A stretch of DNA of 5,998 bases from Bacillota bacterium. Lineage in GTDB: Bacteria > Bacillota > Clostridia > Oscillospirales > Acutalibacteraceae. The DNA is taken from positions 1 to 5,998 of the forward strand of contig JAEZJA010000275.1 of assembly GCA_023415895.1 (NCBI GenBank). The letters run 5' to 3'. This document shows, piece by piece, positions 5,728 through 5,998 of the stretch. Below the pieces are notes generated by a model that was given only the letters and a program-made list of their open reading frames with translations, searched no databases and had not been told where the DNA came from. Position numbers and translations under genes: made by a program. Each line of letters starts with the position of its first letter. The first letter of the stretch is position 1.

Positions 5728-5998
5728 TCATTTCATTTTGTTTGTATGGTTTATATTAGGATCCTCTGCCTGAGCATGCTGACGCCAAGACAAGGGAGAC
5801 TGTCCAAAATGCTTGGAAAACGCGCGGCTGAAGGCGTGAATGGAGCGGTATCCCAACGCTTCGGCTGCCTGCGTTACGCTCATGCCTTCCTCCAGACAGG
5901 AAGCAGCCGCTTCAAACCGTCGGCGGGTGTGATAGTCTCGCAGACTTTCACCCACACTGTTATAAAAAAGGTGGGACAGATAGGAGTAGCTGTATCCG
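5728..5998 (-). CDS. AraC-family transcriptional regulator, C-terminal part (cut by window edge; operon gene 1)
   Basis: Only the last 90 or so codons are inside the window; the frame is open to the right edge with no stop. They encode an AraC/XylS double helix-turn-helix. The edge portion SYSYLSHLFYNSVGESLRDY is the end of the first motif. The sequence from LEEGMSVTQAAEALGYRS through FSRAFSKHFGQSPLSWR is the second motif and family signature. A short polar tail ends at TGA 5728-5730. An ATG inside would begin a 75-residue product, but it would cut the first motif, so the true start lies beyond the window, where a sensor domain is expected. Its direction and the nine-base spacing to the next dehydrogenase gene indicate it is co-transcribed with the operon and probably activates it in response to the pathway's substrate. 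That role is inferred from position. Confidence 0.9.
   Translation of the reverse strand, partial: GYSYSYLSHLFYNSVGESLRDYHTRRRFEAAASCLEEGMSVTQAAEALGYRSIHAFSRAFSKHFGQSPLSWRQHAQAEDPNINHTNKMK

Overview
The window looks like chromosome of a Gram-positive anaerobe of the Clostridia, probably a gut Oscillospiraceae- or Lachnospiraceae-type bacterium. This is inferred from strong GGAGG-type ribosome binding sites, tightly packed catabolic genes of Gfo/Idh/MocA and xylose-isomerase-like type, AraC and TetR regulators of familiar Firmicutes style, and moderate to high GC in the operon. No RNA gene, CRISPR array, insertion sequence or phage gene was recognised.

Left part (1-1750, + strand). A strong hairpin terminator (46-91) closes something lying upstream of the window. 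A mostly non-coding stretch follows, holding a second RNA stem and a good promoter candidate. Next comes the wreck of a TetR-family repressor (about 282-740), with two in-frame stops and apparently about 50 residues missing from its ligand-binding half. Then comes an intact AraC-family activator fused to a GyrI-like effector-binding domain (872-1750), with its own extended -10 promoter. A long hairpin at 1764-1819 separates it from the convergent operon.

Right part (1857-5998, - strand). Five genes read leftward as one operon. In transcription order they are an AraC-type regulator (cut by the window edge), a canonical Gfo/Idh/MocA dehydrogenase, a short divergent Gfo/Idh/MocA-like protein without the usual glycine-rich nucleotide loop, a xylose-isomerase-like TIM-barrel protein with apparent metal ligands, and a second canonical Gfo/Idh/MocA dehydrogenase. 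The first three junctions are 9-13 bases, with each Shine-Dalgarno abutting or overlapping the preceding stop; the last gap is 45 bases.

Working model (inference): the AraC protein senses a sugar or cyclitol and switches on the cluster. One NAD(P)-dependent dehydrogenase oxidises a ring hydroxyl to a keto group, the TIM-barrel enzyme isomerises, epimerises or eliminates on that keto intermediate, and a second dehydrogenase reduces or further oxidises the product. The logic resembles inositol catabolism (IolG with IolE/IolI) and the keto-sugar route of gut glycoside deglycosylation (DgpA with DgpC). The substrate cannot be read from this window. No transporter, kinase or glycosidase is visible, so the operon probably continues past the right edge or depends on genes elsewhere.
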